DNA of 64,000 nt from Meconema thalassinum. Taxonomy: Eukaryota > Arthropoda > Insecta > Orthoptera > Tettigoniidae. The DNA is taken from the NCBI GenBank assembly GCA_946902985.2, contig OX336396.1, forward strand, positions 239,274,297 through 239,338,296, given 5' to 3'. This document shows positions 20,371 to 31,845 of this stretch, piece after piece. The notes beneath the pieces were generated by a model. It was not told where the DNA came from. It ran no database searches and saw nothing but the letters and a program-made list of their open reading frames with translations. The position numbers and the translations under genes are program-made. Each line of letters begins with the position of its first letter. The stretch's first letter is position 1.

Positions 20371-21054
20371 ATGCCTAGAAGGTCAATACCGCAGTTCGAT
20401 CGCGTCCGCATTGTTACTTTGTGTCAAGAAGGGCTCTCAACAAGGGAAGTTTCCAGGCGTCTCAGAGTGAACCAAAGCGATGTTGTTCGGACATGGAGGA
20501 GGTACAGAGATACAGGAACTGTCGATGACAGGCCTCGCTCAGGCCGCCCAAGGGCTACTACTGTAGTGGATGACCGCTACTTACGGATTGCCGCTCGGAG
20601 GAACCCTGACAGCAATGCCACCATGTTGAATAATGCGTTTCGTTCAGCCACAGGACGTCGTGTTTCAACTCAAACTGTGCGCAATAGGCTGCATGATGCG
20701 CAACTTCACTCCGGACGTCCATGGCGAGGTCCAGCTTTGCAACCCCGACACCATGCAGCGCGGTACAGATGGGCCCAACAACATGCTGAATGGACCCCAC
20801 AGAATTGGCATCACGTTCTCTTCACCGATGAGTGTCGCATATGCCTTCAACCAGACAATCGTCGGAGACGTGTTTGGAGGCACCCTGGTCAGGCTGAACG
20901 TCTTAGACACACTGTCCAGCGAGTGCAGCAAGGTGGTGGTTCCCTGATGTTTTGGGGTGGCATTATGTGGGGCCGACGTACGCCACTGGTGGTCATGGAA
21001 GGCTCCGAAACGGCTTTACAATACCTGAATGACATCCTCCGACCCATAGTGCAC
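20371..21054 (+). pseudogene. Tc1-type transposase, N-terminal 228 codons
   Basis: The protein would bind the TIRs and excise and reinsert the element at TA. Residues 1-60 form the paired-like helix-turn-helix (STREVSRRLRVNQSDVVRTW), followed by the GRPR AT-hook-like motif at 57-61 and a second helix-turn-helix up to about 110. HHVLFTDECR gives the first catalytic aspartate (D153). The frame is open from the ATG at 20371 and enters the LTR at codon 229, so in the present genome it ends in LTR sequence at 21186. The remaining part lies at 30464-30805. Confidence 0.92.
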
Positions 21055-21927
21055 TGTACAGCCTCCCAGGGGTATGCACCCCTTGGAGACCATCCCCCCA
21101 TCATCTGCCTACATCTCCTAACGGGCAACCCTTGGAAAGCCGGGCCAACATCCATAAAACGTAGCAGGGACAGCTTGCCACTCTAGAAAGCAGCTCAGTC
21201 CTTGCACAATAGTTACACATAGCGACATACTATTAACTGGGCCAGCAATGCCAACACATTGCTGACAACATAGAGCCGGAGAGTATAAGAAGGCATCTTA
21301 ATGAGGTCAAAGGATCTCTCCATTATCAGTGCTTCAACGATACGGCCGGAGGCCACGCCGGTGTCATCAGAGGTGAGTCAGTCAGTCGTGTTCAGACATC
21401 CTACTTTTGTAACCTGTAACCCACAACTTGTACTACATTGTGAACATAATTACATTCCCTACAAGGGACTCATACTCAGAATTACAGACCAATAAACACT
21501 TGGTCAACACATCACACTAGCATTACTGTTTATACGCCTCTTTACATCCCGACGCCCTTCCTTATTCCCGTCACGGTAAGACGTGACAGACGGTAGTCTA
21601 ATAGCGCTAGCTCAGATATCATTGTGTTCCTCGCGGCGGCCCGGCTGCCAGAGAGCAGCGCGTGCCATTTGGCTGATACGAGCAGATTCAATTACATAAT
21701 AAGCAGTCAGCTGGGCAACCAGCACAGTGACCCTTGCATTGGGTCCCATCCCTTCAAACACCACTACATTATTTATAGGAACGCCCCCTAGTTCCTAGCA
21801 CACCACAACACTCTACACTGGTCAGCTTACCCTGCCAAGGGAAGCTACCCTTTTTTAGGCACAACCTCATAAATTAGTACAATAACTCTCCCTTTTAGAT
21901 CCACCCCCAAATAAGGGATCTAAAACA
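21055..21927 (+). repeat. Left (5') LTR of the LARD-like element
   Basis: It matches 29587-30459 over 873 bp with three mismatches found by eye (A/G near 21210, A/T near 21469, C/T near 21634). A TATAAGA box at 21284-21290 and an AATAAA signal at 21491-21496 give a plausible U3-R-U5 order. The first 130 bp extend the broken Tc1 ORF by chance. Confidence 0.92.
21284..21496 (+). promoter_or_regulatory. Putative LTR promoter and polyadenylation signal
   Basis: TATAAGA (21284-21290) and AATAAA (21491-21496) are about 200 bp apart inside the LTR, in the order needed for LTR transcription; the right LTR has the same at 29816 and 30023. Transcription start and cleavage sites were not located. Confidence 0.5.
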
Positions 21928-21928
21928 C

Positions 21929-21946
21929 TGGTGGAGGCGGGGTACT
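21929..21946 (+). promoter_or_regulatory. Candidate primer-binding site
   Basis: TGGTGGAGGCGGGGTACT begins one base after the left LTR. A TGG start fits pairing with the CCA end of a tRNA. The tRNA was not identified. It places the RNA sense on the plus strand. Confidence 0.5.
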
Positions 21947-21999
21947 ACGCATAGAGAACAGGACTCAACCAACGAGCCCTCGTAGTTAAAACGACCCCT

Positions 22000-24900
22000 T
22001 CCGTACCGCAAAAAGCCAAGCAAATAGTGAAAAAAAAAATTTCCCAGACAAAAACACCAGTTTTGCTCCAAAACTAGCTAAACAGGGGAAATTCTTATTA
22101 AACCAACCCCCCAGCCCCAGAAAGAATCAAACAGATGCGTAAATACACTGTCAAACACGCACAGATATTTTATTTTCTTTTATTCACATACACTTCAGTC
22201 AGAATGACGCCTCATGCAGAGATTGCAAACCATAGAGGCAATAGGGTTACGCCAACATTATTAACATTATTAATAAGATACCAAAGGCACATACAAAGCC
22301 GGCAAACACAACTATACAGAGCACAGAAACATTAATACATTAACACAGTAATTTGCAAACAGACCATAAGCCGCAATAAGGCAGTACACCCAAATTTGGG
22401 ACAAATACCGTGAGCTACAAGCCAATAAGGCCATTTTTGAGTTCATGGTAGGGCCACCAGCCCACCTGAGAGTGGACATAAGCGTGGATACGCTAGCTCG
22501 ACAATTTGCGAGGATGTCCCTCTCGACACGTACTGCCACCCAATGGAAGGAGTTCGCCGTGGCCACAGGCCAGAAGACGGCCAGGTTAGGCTCCAACTTA
22601 CTGCAGAATAAACCTAACACAAACACACGTCCTTCAGCTCCGGATCGGAAGGCAATTTTGCCAAACCGAGGGGCAGAGCCTAGAACAATCCCCTCGGAAC
22701 AAAGGGACGAGAGGGAGTTGAAGCCAGGGCCATTAAACACACATGATATGACAGGGAAACAAAGGGACATAACCACGTCATGGGCTGAGGACGTAGAGCC
22801 CGCCCTACAGCACATAAAGCCTACATACACGTACACAGATAGGCTAGCGCAATGGCAGGAGTCTGCCGTGGCCACAGGCCGAAAAGCGGTCAGACTACAC
22901 GCCACCACATTGCTAGGCCAGACACAAGCCATTAAGCGACCTTTACCGCCAGTTCAAAGGGCAAATTTGCCAGAACGAAGGCGAACACCGGTATTAGTCC
23001 CTCAGGATGCACGATACACGTCGCACATTTTGACCAGGCATTACCACACACTACACGGGGGCGATAAGAAAATAGTCCAACAAGTACATAATAAACATAA
23101 AATTGCATATTTTTTTTCTCTCTCTTATTTTATGTTTATACAGTGCAACATAGCCAAATTAGAAGGAATAATTCTAAATCCTTCTTGTTTTTTTTTTCGG
23201 AACCATGGCATTTTCCTCTCAGGCCATCAATGGTTATTGGGCGGAGTGGTTAACACCATAACGTAAAGTCTCTAATATCAAAGCCCAGTAGAAGCCCATC
23301 AGGTGAGCTACGCGGCTTAAAGCCGGAAAGAGATATTTTGAACACAGCTTAAGCATAAAATCACAGCATAAAGCTTAAGTGAGTCTTTCTAGGTAGAAAT
23401 GACTAAACGTTCTATGTTATGGTTCCACAGTTTGATAGATTCTCTTGTTGCGGGCGAACGCCGTAAGCGTGGCAAGAATTAAGAATCTCAAACTAGTTTC
23501 AAAAATTTGGTGAGGTGTGCTTTAACCAACTGAAAAGCCCAATTGCACACCGGGACGAGACACTGTCATTTTGTTGAGTTACAATTACTTTGAAGGGCAG
23601 GTTTGACTCCCATAGTGCACTGGCTTTGCTCGTGACGTGGATACAAGTGTATCAATTACGTCTTGCAAGGGCCTTCCTAATGTGTACTAGACAGTGTCGG
23701 TAGATTCCCCTGAGACGTAACCAGATTACGGTAGTACTCACGTTACCAAAATGGTAAATACTACACTCAGGTCCCAAGCACCATTTTTTTTATTTTAAAC
23801 ATTTTTATAGTGTTCACGACATAATTTTTAGAGACTATCGCCACCTGCTATTATTTTCTTTCAAAGTGCTCTCTTAATCCAGAGCGGGGCATAGCTCATT
23901 TTTTTTCTATGACGCAGGCATTAGGCCCGATGAAAGAAAGGTGGCCAAGTTAAACATATATATATTTAATACATAGGTACACGTTAAACATTACACTGCC
24001 TCTAACATGACTTTTTCTCAACGACACATAGTCACCTAACACACAACAGAACTGTCCCGGAGACACAACCTGAATAGTGCCAGAAACAATTACTCTGGGT
24101 AAAAGACGGTCTCCAAACCCGCAACCTTCTGAATACCAAGAATATAAGGTTGGGTAGATATCCCGTTCTAGAATAGAAACATGGGAAAGCTAAGACAGAT
24201 TGGGACAGTCCCACTAACAGCGGGTCATAAACAAAAAACAACAAAATCGCCTCTGGCATCTGGTCACCAAACACGCGACTAGCGGACCAGACACACTCGC
24301 GTACAACGACATTTTGTACCATGGATAAAGAACATACTTGAACCACGATGCAGTTAACGCAAAATTTGGGAACACAAATGTAGTCAATGGGAGGTTCTTC
24401 TACAGTACGGCCAATGCATATGAGATTTTCGAAGTGAAATGCCATGGCCTGTGGTTTGGATTCCAAGTAAAACGGAAATCCCGTGGCTCATGATCTCCAG
24501 ATACGGTCACGTTAAACCACAAGTTCCCCTCTTTTCTTTTACAAATGCGAACAGCACTAATCACAGTCACAGAGAGTAAGCCGATTAAAAACACATGTGC
24601 CGGACACACAGCGTTATCAAGACAAGTAACAAGCGAGCGCGTAAGACATTGTAATCCGATACCACCATACTCAGCAGTAACGCAGGCCTCAGTGATAACC
24701 TGCAAGCTTACAGACAACAGCTCTCGGAGCAGTACGCACGACATCATTCACGGCCGATCTAAGGACCCCATAACTCCCAAAATTACACTACGAGGAGAGT
24801 TCAAAAATACGCAAACTCCTCACAGTATTGAGTACTTTCGTTTGCGCATAGCAGATACACAGTACACGTGCCATAATATATGCGGCACGGAAATGATCAC

Positions 24901-26700
24901 ACCAAGTCTTTACAGACAACCGGATTCGAACCCATGACCACACACCACACTCGTACCAAAAACTAACTATCCAATGGTATTTTTGGTACACGGAACACAA
25001 GCAAAAACCACACTGGGGAAGCCCCAAGCCCTGAAACACAACGCAAACATAAAACACAGAGAATGACATAAGGTCACGGGTCTGAGTTCCAGTAAAAATT
25101 TAGACACAAAGGAAAACAGCTATTCAGGCGTCCAATCATACTGAAATTGGCCCATACAAGTGCATGAACAGGGAATACTACATTTCCTCCCACCAAAAGC
25201 CAGACATAAAATTTCGAATTACACCAGACATAGAGAATACATTTCCCAAACACAGGTAGGAAAATTTCGCAAGACACAAGTCTTAGGAAACAATGGCCAC
25301 ACAACGTCATTACCTAACTAGGATGAATTGCTACATTAGGCCGCTAGGAATCTAAAACAATGACCACACTTGCATACGTGCAGAAAAGCACATACCAACT
25401 GCTGACTTGCAGACTATTTACACTGCAATACTGCGGTGACAAGACACTATTGCGTATCGCCAGTGACCGTGAAATTACAAACACATAACAATTATAACAC
25501 CATACATTTTTTTCCACACTGCAAAAACATTTGGCAATGGACAAGACGTGACACAGCGGAACTTATCTTGGGCCTATAAGGGCACGGTCGCAAAGACGTT
25601 GGCAAGCCACGGGCGCCTTCTGCCCACACAGGCGATACATATTACGACTTGGCCTGCAACAGACCAACCGTCCGCGTGGTGTAGCGGAACATAGTCACAC
25701 ACACGCACACGCACTCAACAATTAGGAGCAAACACAGACAAGATCTCCCCCCTAATAACTTCTCTTATCGATCGTAAGGCATAGGAGTCATTACAGATGA
25801 CTAGCACATGACCGGTCGCACTACGACCACTGGCCACATCTACACTACAAATGGCAGACCGGATTAGGTCATGCAGCTCTACTATCCCAAGGCGCGGATA
25901 GAAAGCCAACATGGACCAAGGGAGGATGACAGGAGAACAGGCTACCAGCGTACCACCTTACTCCCTTCCAATAACCCTCTCACGCCCAACATAAACCAAC
26001 GCAGACACATCTACACGACCAAAAACAGCTACACTACATTACAAAGTACACACAAGGGGTTGATGGACTTCATGCGTCTAAAGAGCAGGCATGCTACGCC
26101 TTGCGCCACGATGCTAGCACCTGAGTATTAGGGGTGTGTCAGCAAACATTAAAGAAGCATAATGCGCCTCTCCAAATGAGAGAGGAGGCCATAGATATAT
26201 ATTAACCATTCTTTAGTACTTAAACACTCCCGCATGACAGGAATATATTGGTATTATGCCCCACCCTACACCTATCCGTACATGAAGGCAGACACTTCAT
26301 ATCCTGACACATGCATGAGTATCCCATCCATTTACCAGGGATTTTAATATCAAACCTGCATGAAATTTTCGTATCTTTGCAATCCCGGGAATTACCTCCC
26401 CACTCCACTCACTATAGAAGCATCCCAGCGGCATCACCGGTTCCAGGCCACCACTAACGTGGAACCCAAAGGTGCGCAAACCCCTTCCTACCATACTTTA
26501 AGCCCACTCAACAAATAACTACCCCCAGATCCTAATAACAGGGTACCTGACATTACAGACCCTACTAACACCTCCATTAAGGTAAAGAAAGCATTATTGC
26601 TGGAAAGCTGACGTAGCGATGGTAGACCAGAAGTAGCCTATGTACTTAGAAGATCTACAACCCCGCAACACTGGAAATATTTTACATTTTACACAGAGAT
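22000..26700 (+). other. A/C-rich, strand-asymmetric interior of the LARD-like element
   Basis: The plus strand is poor in G and T and full of ACA and CAC motifs, unlike flanking DNA. The minus strand then shows several long frames (206, 144, 115 and 93 codons) rich in V, F, C and W, which I take as effects of the skew and not genes. A skewed genomic RNA strand is common in LTR elements and agrees with plus-strand transcription. Confidence 0.6.
22445..23266 (+). CDS. Hypothetical protein in the LARD-like element, internally duplicated
   Basis: This is the longest plus-strand frame in the element, 273 codons, starting about 520 bp after the LTR. Residues 32-53 (TQWKEFAVATGQKTARL...) and 135-157 (AQWQESAVATGRKAVRL...) are repeats, as are the proline-rich parts after them (62-82 and 165-185), giving a duplicated unit of about 103 residues. 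The product is basic. The last 80 residues are hydrophobic or low-complexity and follow two splice-acceptor-like sites (TTTATACAG near 23141, TTTTCCTCTCAG near 23221), so the true end may differ. I do not recognise a family; a remnant Gag is one possibility. It may also be non-coding. Confidence 0.3.
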   Translation: MVGPPAHLRVDISVDTLARQFARMSLSTRTATQWKEFAVATGQKTARLGSNLLQNKPNTNTRPSAPDRKAILPNRGAEPRTIPSEQRDERELKPGPLNTHDMTGKQRDITTSWAEDVEPALQHIKPTYTYTDRLAQWQESAVATGRKAVRLHATTLLGQTQAIKRPLPPVQRANLPERRRTPVLVPQDARYTSHILTRHYHTLHGGDKKIVQQVHNKHKIAYFFSLSYFMFIQCNIAKLEGIILNPSCFFFRNHGIFLSGHQWLLGGVVNTIT

Positions 26701-27185
26701 TAAACCATTTACACAGGTTACGCTACATTTTTTTTTACAAAGGAATCTGATACGATCTGATTGATGACAACGATGTAAGCCGAAGGTCAGAGGGACCACA
26801 CTGGAGCAGAGCTGGGGAAGGCGATGTGGACCCTTACCCCAGTTGGCTCGACAGCGCAGCGACCTCACTTAACTGACGACTAGACCAAACAGACGAACCA
26901 CGTAAGGTCAAAGCATTCGGGACCTGACACGGGCAAACATCGAGATCTAGGGGTGCATATTAGCCCATCCCCCTTGTCGGAGAAGGTTACACCCACTATG
27001 TGTCACGGTCATCGAAGCCGAGACCTGCAGGGTGACTTTCTGAGGATGGCGGGAGAAATAGCTCACTCAGCGCCGGCCTCGGGAACTATCCCTAGAGACG
27101 ACCCCATTATGACTAGACTTCTAGTTAAGTTTAAATTTAAGTAGGCACGGCTTCCATAGCGGGAAGCAAAACTCCTGTGCGTTGG

Positions 27186-27322
27186 AGAAGATTACTAATG
27201 CGAAAAGCATACCACGATTGCCGATACAGGCGAAGATTACTGCGAAAAGCAAACCACGATTGCCGATACAGGCGAAGATTATTGCGAAAAGCAAACCACG
27301 ATTGCCGACAAAGGCGAAGAAA
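27186..27322. repeat. 42-bp tandem repeat in the LARD-like element
   Basis: The unit CCACGATTGCCGATACAGG plus CGAAGATTACTGCGAAAAGCA occurs a little over three times with few changes. It stays in frame (14 codons) in a 109-codon plus ORF at 27182-27511, giving repeated KSKPRLPIQAKI, but that product is not recognised and may be incidental. Confidence 0.8.
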
Positions 27323-28659
27323 ATATTATGCCATTGGACCACAATGTCCAATGCCCACATAAATGGCGACGCATCGGGCAGCCAATGGGCATTAAGAGAG
27401 GGGCATTGCGAGCGCCTCATAAGGGTTACGTGGGCGGCCCACCTACGACTACACACGCAATTGAAACGAGCAAAGAAATGGAAGGTACAGCAGGCGGAAC
27501 GGTTTGCTTAGTGGCACCGTAAGCCGCCTGTGACTATGTTAGTACTAGTATTAAGACCTAGAATAGATGTCGACAATAGTATTAAAACGGAGGGGACTAC
27601 GAGACATTGTCGGGTTCCGGTCCCGGCAATGTACTACAAGGGCACCCGCGAGAGAAATCGGACGGACGAGCCTCCATCTAAATTTTAGTACTTAAGTCAT
27701 AGTGCCATGTTAAGGTCACTTAGATGTAAGCAAATTTACTAACAGCTGTTGCTAGTAATAGCAGAGCACATTTCGGCTTTAGAATAAGGTCCACTCGGCA
27801 TGTAAATACAGAATAGTTTTACAGTTAAGTAATTTTATCAATAAGTTAAATAAGTAGTGTAAGATGTAGGGTAACATAAACCTACATTTAAGGCTATTTT
27901 TTTTTATATATATAGATCACAATAGAATATCTCGGCACTCGGTGACTAAAAATCCGTCACCGAGGTAAGCCCGACCATACTTAGGATAAACTAGGTTAAA
28001 ATAGGCTAACCTAGGTTAAGTTAGGCTTCGGTGGCGCTACACTTAGTTTCCAAACTAAGCGCTACCACAGGAAGGTTATATATATACCTGTAATGAATCA
28101 TAATGTATTGTACTGTAATATTCATAATTAACCCACTTTTACCCACACAGGAAGACCACGGAGATCCGAAGAGATAAATATCTTTATATGGATGCATTTT
28201 TGTTTTGTTTTGATTTACAGGTAGCCAAGAACGTGAATATGTCTGTGGTAAACATATTACCCAAATACACATACATGTCATACACAATTACACTCCTTAT
28301 CAGTTTTAGTGCACCCTTAAAGGTGACAACGCCAGCGGTCAGCGGTGGACAGCATACGTGGGATGATGACCATCGCTGAACGCAAACACATTTCAAAATA
28401 CGCAAATGAAGCGTTACTTCAGGCTCAAAGGGCGACACAAGGTTTGTAAGTGCCGGACCTTCGACCCTAAGGTGGGATTCCGACCCACGACGGAAAACCA
28501 CGAGGTTATGTAATAAGTACAGGGAGAGGATAGTGGACTAGCCACTAAACCTCACCAGGAACGGCCGATTAGAGAACGGTCGGCGAGGCATAATAGTACG
28601 GTGCGCGCCAAGTATAAGAGGTATACAGTAACTGGCCAGGTAACAGAGCTCTATAAGGT

Positions 28660-28685
28660 TTATATATATATATATATATATATAT
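28660..28685. repeat. TA microsatellite
   Basis: Thirteen TA units inside the LARD-like interior, just before a small open frame at 28731. Confidence 0.9.
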
Positions 28686-28730
28686 GATAGTGATAATTAT
28701 AAAGTGTAAATTATTTTGTATTTTCTCGCC

Positions 28731-28895
28731 ATGTCATACAATTGCACAGGTCCACAAGAGTGGCAAGAGTACTTATACGTACAGGGTACCCATATGGCAA
28801 ACATTATTTTTTCTATGTTCATCTTCTTTACATGTTTACTATGTTCAATCATAACTTGTCAGGAATTTTACAAATGTAAGGATTACTATTATTAA
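28731..28895 (+). CDS. Possible 54-residue single-pass membrane microprotein
   Basis: The ATG at 28731 has the context TCGCCATGT. The product has a polar N-terminal 22 residues (MSYNCTGPQEWQEYLYVQGT at the start), a hydrophobic stretch of about 19 residues (MANIIFSMFIFFTCLLCSII, residues 22-41) and a short cysteine/tyrosine-rich tail ending in three tyrosines and TAA. This looks like one transmembrane segment. It lies in the 3' third of the LARD-like element. I recognise no family, and a frame of this length can occur by chance. Confidence 0.22.
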   Translation: MSYNCTGPQEWQEYLYVQGTHMANIIFSMFIFFTCLLCSIITCQEFYKCKDYYY

Positions 28896-29586
28896 TATTA
28901 TCGGGTCATATCTGTTACCATTATCAAGACCACCAATGTACATAATGTCTATGATTTGTTTTCTTTCATTTTTCCTTCTTCTAACTTCCCCATTTGTCAG
29001 GGTGTTCCGTTTTTTTCCCAAACAAATAAATACTTTGAATATATCCCTTAAATTATACCCTGGAACACCCATTTTTTTCTATTCTCTCCTATCTTTCTAT
29101 TTGCAGGGAGCATTTTTTCCCCAAGGTAAAGCCAGACGACACAATTCCTCGTCTGGCTGGGTTTTTCCTCCCTGCACAACTATGTAACGAATCACCATCC
29201 AAAGCCATGTTTTTTTTGAAACTAGCAATATGCCAGCAATAGCAAGGGCAAAAATTTTTTTTTACATGTCAAATTTCTTTTAATGTCACATTTTTCTCAA
29301 ATGTCAATTTTTTTACAATGTCAATTTTTTTTCTCGATGTCAAATTTTGCGCAATGTCAATTTTTTTTTGTTTTGTTAATTTCCATTTTCACAATGCCAA
29401 TACCAGTGTATACATATATCTCTACATCCCATAACCCTCCCCTCTGAACACGGGCTGACCTCACACCCACACTTCGATACGACACCACCAGGAGATACGA
29501 GGAGGTTTCAAGGACCACTACGTCAACATCCCAACCTCCAGTTCCGTTCCCGTTCGCGAGGACGCGAACAAATGAAGGAAGACGCT

Positions 29587-30459
29587 TGTACAGCCTCCCA
29601 GGGGTATGCACCCCTTGGAGACCATCCCCCCATCATCTGCCTACATCTCCTAACGGGCAACCCTTGGAAAGCCGGGCCAACATCCATAAAACGTAGCAGG
29701 GACAGCTTGCCACTCTAGAAAGCAGCTCAGTCCTTGCACAATGGTTACACATAGCGACATACTATTAACTGGGCCAGCAATGCCAACACATTGCTGACAA
29801 CATAGAGCCGGAGAGTATAAGAAGGCATCTTAATGAGGTCAAAGGATCTCTCCATTATCAGTGCTTCAACGATACGGCCGGAGGCCACGCCGGTGTCATC
29901 AGAGGTGAGTCAGTCAGTCGTGTTCAGACATCCTACTTTTGTAACCTGTAACCCACAACTTGTACTACATTGTGAACATAATTACATTCCCTACAAGGGT
30001 CTCATACTCAGAATTACAGACCAATAAACACTTGGTCAACACATCACACTAGCATTACTGTTTATACGCCTCTTTACATCCCGACGCCCTTCCTTATTCC
30101 CGTCACGGTAAGACGTGACAGACGGTAGTCTAATAGCGCTAGCTCAGATATCATTGTGTTCCTCGTGGCGGCCCGGCTGCCAGAGAGCAGCGCGTGCCAT
30201 TTGGCTGATACGAGCAGATTCAATTACATAATAAGCAGTCAGCTGGGCAACCAGCACAGTGACCCTTGCATTGGGTCCCATCCCTTCAAACACCACTACA
30301 TTATTTATAGGAACGCCCCCTAGTTCCTAGCACACCACAACACTCTACACTGGTCAGCTTACCCTGCCAAGGGAAGCTACCCTTTTTTAGGCACAACCTC
30401 ATAAATTAGTACAATAACTCTCCCTTTTAGATCCACCCCCAAATAAGGGATCTAAAACA
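29587..30459 (+). repeat. Right (3') LTR of the LARD-like element
   Basis: This is the direct copy of 21055-21927, ending TCTAAAACA. It is preceded by a purine-rich but imperfect tract, AAATGAAGGAAGACG (about 29570-29584), the candidate polypurine primer. It is followed by the duplicated GCAC and by the rest of the Tc1 transposase gene. Confidence 0.92.
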
Positions 30460-30463
30460 GCAC

Positions 30464-30805
30464 CCATATCGGCAGAATATTGGAGAGGCATTTGTCTTCA
30501 TGGACGACAATTCTCGACCTCATCGTGCACATCTTGTGAATGCGTTCCTTCAAGATAACGACATCGCTCGACTACAGTGGCCAGCATGTTCGCCAGACAT
30601 GAACCCTATCGAACATGCCTGGGATATGTTGAAAAGGGCTGTTTATGGACGTCTTGACCCACCAACCACTCTGAGAGATTTACGCCGAATTGTCGTTGAG
30701 GAGTGGGACAATTTGGACCAACAGTGTCTTGATGAACTTGTGGATAGTATGCCACGACGAATACAGGCATGCATCAATGCAAGAGGACGTGCTACTGGGT
30801 ATTAG
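30464..30805 (+). pseudogene. Tc1-type transposase, C-terminal 113 codons
   Basis: The fragment carries the second and third catalytic residues: MDDNSRPHRAH (second aspartate) and SPDMNPIEHAWD (glutamate), 34 residues apart, so the family is DD34E. It resumes in the same phase in which the N-terminal part stopped at 21054, and ends with a stop at 30803-30805. Without the LTR insertion the gene would be 341 codons long, the usual size of a Tc1 transposase, with no other break. In its present state it lacks a promoter and the N-terminal domain. Confidence 0.92.
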
Positions 30806-31276
30806 AGGTAGTGGTGTGTACTGCAATCTGGACCACAAATGCTGAAAGTCTAGCTGTATGATGGTACAACATGCAATGTGTGGGTCTCATGAGCAATAAA
30901 ACGAGCTGAAATGTTGTTTGTGTTGATCTCTATTCCCTTTGTATTTAAAGGTTCCGGAACTCTTGGAACCGAGGTGATGCAAAACTTTTTTTGATGTGTG
31001 TATAACGTGTTTCGTTCGTCAAGCGAGCATCATCAGATCCATATTTCCAAAACAATCTACGAAACCCTACCTCCAAACACAAAAAAACAAAAAAAAATTA
31101 TACGAGCCTTACAGTAGTCGCTTATGATGTTTAACATGTGACATGTTATCCTAGTATGTGTGTGCCGGGAGCGCAAATCCCTTGTTAACAGTGAACTCTG
31201 TTGGTCATTGAAATAACTACTTGTAAAACTCCAGTGCCAAATCCTGAGCGTAATAAATCATAATTGTTATTTGCTA

Positions 31277-31845
31277 AGGCGTTCTGTCTTAATCGATTGA
31301 TAACATATTGTGCATTTTGCAATGGAAAATTAAAAGTGTATATTGTAATATTATAGTGCAGAAGTGGCTTTAAAAAGCTGAGCCGTCTCGGTTGCAGACA
31401 AGATGGCAGCTGATCTCTCGTTCTGAACTATATTTCACTAATTTAAGTATGTTGCATGTAATATAGCCTGCAGATATAAAAATAATAGGAACTTAGTATG
31501 AAATGAACTTTGTTTGAAATATACTCCAGTGAAGAAATCCTTTAGTCAAAGCTTTTATTGGCTAAGACGTTGTATCTTAATCGATTGATAACATTCGTTT
31601 TGGGAGGACATAATTAGGTCTATGGTTACAGCGTTGGTCTCTCAACCGGCCGGCTGGGGTTCTAATCCTAACAGAGTTGTAATTTTTTGCTTGATTTATA
31701 TATATATATATTTTAGTTCTGAGGCGTTATACAATTGAGCGTTATATTGCGGATTTTGCAATGGAAAATATATATTTAATTAAAACAAAGTTCTCCAATG
31801 GATCTGCAGTAGTGTTGTCTACCTTCAGCTAGTTGAACTACGGTA
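31277..31845 (+). repeat. Family C segment inside family B
   Basis: It is homologous to 1-780 in reverse. AGGCGTT...TTGCAATGGAAAAT occurs at both ends (about 31280-31330 and 31720-31770), so the segment has terminal direct repeats. A tRNA-like piece with TGGTTACAGCGTTGG and GGTTCTAATCCTA lies at about 31622-31680. There is no coding ORF. Confidence 0.6.

Larger units (their letters stand above)
21055..30459 (+). mobile_element. Non-autonomous LTR retrotransposon (LARD-like), 9.4 kb
   Basis: Two 873-bp LTRs in direct orientation (21055-21927, 29587-30459) begin TGTACAG and end TAAAACA. The 4-bp duplication GCAC flanks the whole at 21051-21054 and 30460-30463. The 7.66-kb interior has a candidate primer-binding site and a weak purine tract, but I find no protease, RT, RNase H or integrase motif in any frame. 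Large non-coding LTR elements of this kind depend on enzymes from an autonomous partner. The 4-bp duplication fits a Ty3/Gypsy-type integrase. Few LTR differences point to a young insertion. Confidence 0.9.
20127..31000 (+). mobile_element. Tc1-like transposon, split by an LTR element
   Basis: The ends CACACATCAAAAAAAGTTTT... at 20127 and the inverse ending at 31000 match over 36 bp without a mismatch. Both are flanked by TA (20125-20126 and 31001-31002), the diagnostic duplication of Tc1/mariner elements. Removing the 9.4-kb LTR insertion and one of its 4-bp duplications leaves an element of about 1.46 kb with a single transposase gene. The TIR identity and open gene indicate a recently active copy before the LTR element hit it. 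Confidence 0.93.

Noticed and set aside
20558..21155. Minus-strand and +2-frame ORFs across the Tc1 transposase (20800-20558, 20931-20665, 21155-20889, 20633-20947).
   Set aside because: They are shadows of the conserved transposase frame.
22312..22932. 206-codon minus ORF in the LARD-like element as a gene.
   Set aside because: It lies antisense to the 273-codon frame, carries the mirror of the same duplication, and long minus frames are expected from the A/C skew of the plus strand.
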